Below the pieces are notes generated by a model. It saw only the letters and a program-made list of their open reading frames with translations, was not told the DNA's origin and did not search any database. From positions 35,306,790 to 35,370,789 of the forward strand of contig CM077826.1 of assembly GCA_039720395.1 (NCBI GenBank): a stretch of 64,000 nt of DNA, given 5' to 3'. Of the stretch, positions 59,461 to 64,000 are shown one piece after another. The position numbers and the translations under genes are program-made. Position 1 is the first letter of the stretch. The number at the start of each line of letters is the position of its first letter. This DNA is from Liquidambar formosana (lineage: Eukaryota; Streptophyta; Magnoliopsida; Saxifragales; Altingiaceae).

Positions 59461-60369
59461 GCCATGTCATCCTCAGCCCATTTTTGACCCCTTTCGGCTT
59501 CCAAATGTGTTTCAGGGCTCAAATCAACTCCGATTTTGACGAAACGAAAGCCAAAACGACCGTGTTTCGAAGGGGAATGAGGGCAAGAAACCCTAGCCAT
59601 GGCTGCATGGTTGGGTCCTACAAAGGTGGTTAACCGCTATGCCTCACCATCGCTTAGCTTAGGTATGCACATAGGGTTGCACCGAATGCTTTCCAATTCG
59701 AAATTCAACCTCCCTAAACACATTTGGGGATGAAATTAAGACTAATCAAGGTCGAATGAGTAGTCATAGAGTGAAAATCATGAACCAATTCGGGCTAACC
59801 CAAAGTAGGTCTCTTAGCCAACCTGAGCCTTGTTGAGCCATTCTAATCCCGAACCTTCAATTCATCAAATTGAACCCATAAATACCTCGAATGCAACCAT
59901 ATGAACTCCAATTGGAAACTTGGAGATCATTTCAAGGTCAAATGGAAAGTTTGTGACCAAAAAGACGATTATGCCCCTCAAGTCACAAAAGTTCTTATTA
60001 ACCCTCAAGATCAACTCCAAATCGAACCAAAATTCATACACACCATCCTTAGGACCCTAGAAACTCAATGCAAAAGACTAGACTCAAAAAGGAAACAAAA
60101 AGACACATGCAATGACAAACCCTAGCTAAGGTGGCAAAAATGGGGTGTGATAGAAGTCCCTCATTGGTGAGCAAGTTTCACTTGCGAACCAATGACCAAA
60201 AGAGCAACCCATTTTTGCCCGGGGAATTGATTTCATCAAGACCCACTGGGGAAAAGATAGTGATCATATCATTAAATTCTTCAAATTCATCATACACAAG
60301 CACAAAGGTACTGCTCATAAGTTCTACAGAACTCTTCTCATACTGTATACCGGTTTCACTGGGGGGACA

Positions 60370-60938
60370 AGATAAGGTATCCACAGCTTACATCGAACTT
60401 CGTTCGATAAAAGGTCTTCTCATACTACACCAATGGCTCTGGTGAATAATACGAGGTATCCATAGCTTACATCAAATTTGCGTTCGATGAAAGGTCTTCC
60501 CATACTATACTAGTCATGCTGGTGAATAATACCAGGTATCCATAGCTTACACCGAATCTGCGTTCGATGAAAGGTCTTCCTATACTACGCCAATGGCTCT
60601 GGCGAATAATACGAGGTATCCATAGCTTACATCGAATCTGCGTTCGATGAAAGGTCTTCCCATACTACACCAGTGACACTGGTGAATAATACGAGGTATC
60701 TATAGCTTACACCGAATCTGCGTTCAATGAAAGGTCTTCCCATACTACACCAGTGACACTGGTGAATAATACGAGGTATCCATAGCTTACATCGAATCTG
60801 CGTTCGATGAAAGGTCTTCCCATACTACACCAGTGACACTGGTGAATAATACGAGGTATCCATAGCTTACACCGAATCTGCGTTCGATGAAAGGTCTTCC
60901 CATACTACACCAGTGACACTAGTGAATAATACGAGGTA
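60370..60938. repeat. 80-bp tandem repeat (about 7 copies) in Tat-2
   Basis: AGGTATCCATAGCTTAC recurs at 60455, 60535, 60615, 60695, 60775 and 60855, exactly 80 bp apart. Each unit has CGAATCTGCGTTCGATGAAA (self-complementary around TTCGAT) and CACCAGTGACACTGGTG (an inverted repeat). Confidence 0.9.
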
Positions 60939-60939
60939 A

Positions 60940-61400
60940 AACTATGCCATCAAGGCTATCTCAAAATATGAAAAAGATACATCCTTCTCATATTCAAATC
61001 ATCAAGGTTATCACGAGAAGGATCGCGTCCCTCTCATGTTCAAACCATCAAGGTTATCATTCAAATGTCAAGGTAATTCACATAACACGAGAAAGATCAC
61101 GTCCTTCTCTTGCTCAAATCATCAAGGTAAACACATACCACGGGAAAGATTGCATCTTTCGAGTTATCAAGGTAAACATGTGACATGAGAAAGATTGCAT
61201 CCTTCTCATATCAAACTCTCAAGGTGAACACATAGCATGAGAAAGATCGCGTCCTTCTCATAATCAAACCATCAAGGTAAACACAAATCATGGGAAAGAT
61301 TGCATCTTTCAAGTCATCAAGGTAAGCATGTAATCATGAGAAAGATTGCATCTTTCTCTCACTAAGTCATCAAGACAAAGGTAAGATTCTACCTACCAAC
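60940..61400. repeat. Short degenerate repeats (about 45-55 bp) in Tat-2
   Basis: ATCAAGGTAAACACA and GAGAAAGATTGCATC / GAGAAAGATCGCGTCC blocks alternate eight or nine times. Spacing is irregular. 61400-61805 shows nothing I recognise. Confidence 0.7.
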
Positions 61401-61805
61401 ACTCAACAATCTCATCAAGTCATCTCACATGGAGGCTATTCATGCCTCAATTCGAACATCAACTCATATAGGAGACACAATTATCTTATGAAAGCAATCA
61501 TTCATATGCATGTAAGGAAGGTATCTTTATCCCAAATAACAACGAATCATAGTGACATAGGAGGGAATTCATCCCTAATGATAAAAAATCATATGCATAG
61601 AGAGGGTTGTTCAACCCTATTAGCATGCCATGCCCACACAAGGGCCACCAATGCAATCTATTTCAAAACCATTTCATGTCAAACAATGTCAAGGTATTCA
61701 CTCATTTTTCAACTCAAAACAAGCTTGAGATTTCATCTCAAAGAGGGTTCGACAGCGCGAATAGGCGAGCAAAAGCCGAATGAACGCGACGGAGCGAGCA
61801 AGGGA

Positions 61806-61882
61806 GGCTGACCACCTGGCTGCTGGTGGCTTGCCGCCCAAGCCCAGGCGGCTTGCCGCCCCATGCTGGGCGGTTACCCGAG
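61806..61882. promoter_or_regulatory. GC-rich palindromic array upstream of the Tat-2 PMD gene
   Basis: GCTGACCACCTGG, GGCTTGCCGCCCAAGCCC, GGCGGCTTGCCGCC and GGGCGGTTACCCGAGG: the same vocabulary as the LTR arrays of Tat-X, Tat-Y and Tat-2. A TATA-like TTTTTAAA follows at 61906-61913. Confidence 0.75.
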
Positions 61883-62179
61883 GCTGGTGCTGCCCAGTTT
61901 GAGGGTTTTTAAACCCTTGACCCCCCATTTGTGCATTCAAGCCTCCAAGCTCAAATTTGAGAGCTTCTCTCTCTAGAAACTCACTCCATCCTTCTCCAAA
62001 TTCTCACATACACATTCTCAATCAAAGTTGCACTTTCAATTCAAGTTGTGTGCATGAAATAGCATCAAGAACAAGCCATTCAACAACAAAAACAAGCATC
62101 AATCATCAAGTTGCAAGATCAAATTCATCATCTTTCTTATCAAACCCATTTTTCTCACATACAAGCTCAACCATCATCA

Positions 62180-64000
62180 ATGGCTTCTAGCAATGATTCC
62201 AACATCAAGTATCCATATTATGTGATCAAGAATACATACAAGGCACCAATCTATGATGAATCCCAAGACAAGGTGTTACTTGAACCCAAGAAGCATCTCT
62301 CATACCTCCATTCCCAACATGAGGTTAGTTCTTCCCAACTTAACATGTTTATCATGAAATCTTGATTTCTATTGGATAAAATGCATTCCCATGATCTTCT
62401 TTTGATTGTTTCTATCATTGTTAAGCCAAGTTCATTGATTTGGCAAGGATTGAATGTGTAAAAAGCTTGTTTCCCAATGCTTGAGAAAAGATGCCCACCA
62501 AGTGTTTGATAAAATGCCAAAGAGACAAAAACATGTTCAATTCTTGAAAAATCAATTGGTTTGCATTGTAGTACAAAGTCAAATGGCCTTGGCAAGGATT
62601 TGGTATACAAAATCTTTCATTTCAATGCTTGAAAACAAGTTACACACTAAGTGTTCGATAAAATGCCCGAAAGGCAAAACCATGTTCAATCCTTACAAAA
62701 TCAATGAATTTGAATACACAAAGTCATGGGCATTCATTTCTAATTAATTTCATGAATCAAAACCCATATTTTAAAACTTTTGGAAAACCATTTGAAATCA
62801 ATTACCAAAGTATGCCCAATATCCCTATGTTTTCAATGCTAACTCAATACACAATCCTTTGACATAGCCCGACTTCTAAAGTCTCCGTACAAAGACATCA
62901 ATAAAGGGGCTCATCTCATGGTGGAGACATATGGAACATGCCCAACCACGTGCTCGCAAGATAGTAAAGAAGGCGGGTTTTGGGCCCTTCCTAGATGTTC
63001 TATGGAACGAGCAATGGGATAGGCAAGCATTGTTTGCCTTGACAGAGCTATGGTGGGACACCACCAACACTTTCCATTTTAGCTTCGGGGAGATGACCAT
63101 GACTCCTAAGGACTTTACCATGATAACTGGGTTGAGCTTGAAAGGCAAGCGCTTGGAATACTACGAACAAGCCAACATGGATCAGAACTACATAGTAGCT
63201 CTACTCGGGGTTAAAGCGGAATTAAGCCCAAAAGGTGTGCGCCGTACTTGGCTCTACAACACCTTTGTCATTGTGGAAGAGAGTGAGGGGACGGATCCCC
63301 AATACATTGTGAGAGCTTTCTTGCTCTACATGATTTCATGTACCTTCTTTGCGGGCACCAATGACATGGCTCGACTAGAATTGCTAGCTAACATGGAGGA
63401 TGTGAACAAAATTGGGAGATACAATTGGGGTGGGGCTGCTTTTGCAACCATGTATCGCTCCATGACTGACATGTCCCGAGGAGTTGCAAAGAACTTTGGG
63501 GGACTTCCTTTCGTTTGGGAGGTAACAAAGAACATTCAATTCTCTATTATTTCCTGAAACTTGACTTGTACATGATTTCCTCTATTTGATTGATTTTCCA
63601 CAGATATGGTACTACGAGTACCTGAACATGTGCCGCCCAACTCTTGCTAGTGATGCCATGTCATGGCCCATCCTTTAGAATTATGCTCCCTCTTGCTTGG
63701 CTACAAGAGCCTCCAACCGACATGATTATGCCCATGCAAGGGCATATCTTGCCAGCTTGACTGCAGATATGGTAGAATCTTTCTTTCTCTTTTTATCTTT
63801 TTTTATCTTTTTTCTCATTTCTCATTTCAAACTCAACAGGTGGAATGGGATCCATGGAGGCTGTGGGAGCATAGGCTTCCCGAGAAGTACTCCTCTTGTT
63901 TGGAGTTGACAAGCAAAAGGGTCCTTTTTGAAGGCCCCACAGGTAGAAGCTGGTATCTTGGGGAGCGAGTCCTGAGACAAGTCCACGGAAATATGAATGC
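62180..64000 (+). pseudogene. Tat-2 antisense PMD gene, first four exons
   Basis: Second copy of the Tat-1 gene 1 design: exons 62180-62323, 62868-63521, 63604-63771 and 63840 to beyond the window. Exon 1 (MASSNDSNIKYPYYVIKNTY) aligns with Tat-1 exon 1. Exon 2 has the PMD block DRQALFALTELWWDTTNTFH and FGEMTMTPKDFTMITGLSLK. Exon 3 has the same length (168 bp) as in Tat-1 and starts IWYYEYLNMCRP. Exon 4 starts VEWDPWRLW. Introns are GT...AG, phase 0, at the same protein positions; intron 1 has two minisatellite units. Two stops: TAA at 62877-62879 and TAG at 63676-63678, neither shared with Tat-1, so inactivation was independent. Confidence 0.75.

Larger units (their letters stand above)
53873..60152 (-). 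repeat. Tat-2 3' LTR, interrupted by solo LTR S2
   Basis: Left end TGTGGACCCCGG directly inside Tat-1 gag, right end GGGGTGTGATA. Without S2 and one target-duplication copy it is about 3.25 kb. It shares the Tat-X layout: primer-site echo GGAGTCGCCA at 56975-56984, three units of about 182 bp near 58394-58900, TATA box at 59186-59194, GC palindromic array at 59381-59460. Sequence right of 60152 matches the Tat-1 sequence right of its own 3' LTR, which identifies this as a 3' LTR. Confidence 0.85.
53873..64000 (-). mobile_element. Tat-2, Tat-lineage element (3' part), inserted in Tat-1 gag
   Basis: 3' LTR, polypurine context, 80-bp repeat array, antisense PMD gene; pol, gag and 5' LTR lie beyond the window. 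The target flank is CCATC at 53868-53872; the second copy should lie beyond 64000. Its subfamily is that of Tat-X and Tat-Y (GGCGGCTAGCCGCC arrays), not that of its host Tat-1. Confidence 0.8.

Noticed and set aside
60370..60938. Regular repeat array resembling a CRISPR array
   Set aside because: The units are contiguous 80-bp tandem copies without unique spacers, in a plant retrotransposon, with no cas genes.

Overview
This 64 kb window is plant nuclear DNA made almost entirely of nested LTR retrotransposons. The evidence is Ty1/copia and Ty3/gypsy proteins of plant-specific lineages, long AT-rich LTRs, initiator-tRNA and Tat-type primer sites, Arabidopsis-type (CCCTAAA) telomere-like motifs and GT-AG introns. 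I see no host gene, tRNA, rRNA or bacterial feature. Every element with a coding region lies on the minus strand. Labels used below: Sire, Copia-A, Copia-B, Tat-X, Tat-Y, Tat-1, Tat-2, and solo LTRs S1 and S2.

Layout. 1-6394 is Tat-X: broken gag, leader, primer site and 5' LTR, with almost all of pol missing. It sits in the leader of Tat-Y (6395-12224). The Tat-Y LTR carries a plus-strand solo LTR S1 (7383-9857, target duplication ACGAG). Tat-Y sits in a copia LTR fragment (12225-12473), which itself abuts the 3' end of an old Sirevirus-like element (Sire). Sire is scattered over 12474-13102, 23119-26071 and 35757-36583. It is split by Copia-A (13103-23113, target duplication GAGAG, intact 1219-aa gag-pol, near-identical LTRs), by Copia-B (26072-35751, target duplication GATTT, ruined pol) and by Tat-1 (from 36584). 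Tat-1 runs to 53872, where Tat-2 interrupts its gag. The 3' LTR of Tat-2 (53873-60152) holds solo LTR S2 (53910-56937, target duplication ATTTG), which holds a 573-bp foldback with 229-bp arms. Tat-2 continues past 64000.

The most interesting system is in Tat-1 and Tat-2. Between pol and the 3' LTR each carries an antisense (plus-strand) gene of the plant mobile domain (PMD) type. In Tat-1 it can be modelled as seven exons with six GT-AG introns, all in phase 0; Tat-2 shows the same first four exons before the window ends. Tat-1 carries a second, single-exon antisense gene (DUF7745-like). The LTR promoter and the promoters of the antisense genes carry the same kind of palindromic array upstream of a TATA box. 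The array is AACCGGTT-rich in Tat-1 and GGCGGCTAGCCGCC-rich in the other subfamily, so the motif matches within an element and differs between subfamilies. This suggests one DNA-binding factor per subfamily acting on both transcription units.

Other points: a candidate 149-nt intron joins gag-pro to pol in frame in Tat-1. Most premature stops in the old elements fit C-to-T or G-to-A changes. Copia-B has well-kept LTRs and leader but a ruined pol, which suggests it was moved in trans. All comparisons were made by eye.
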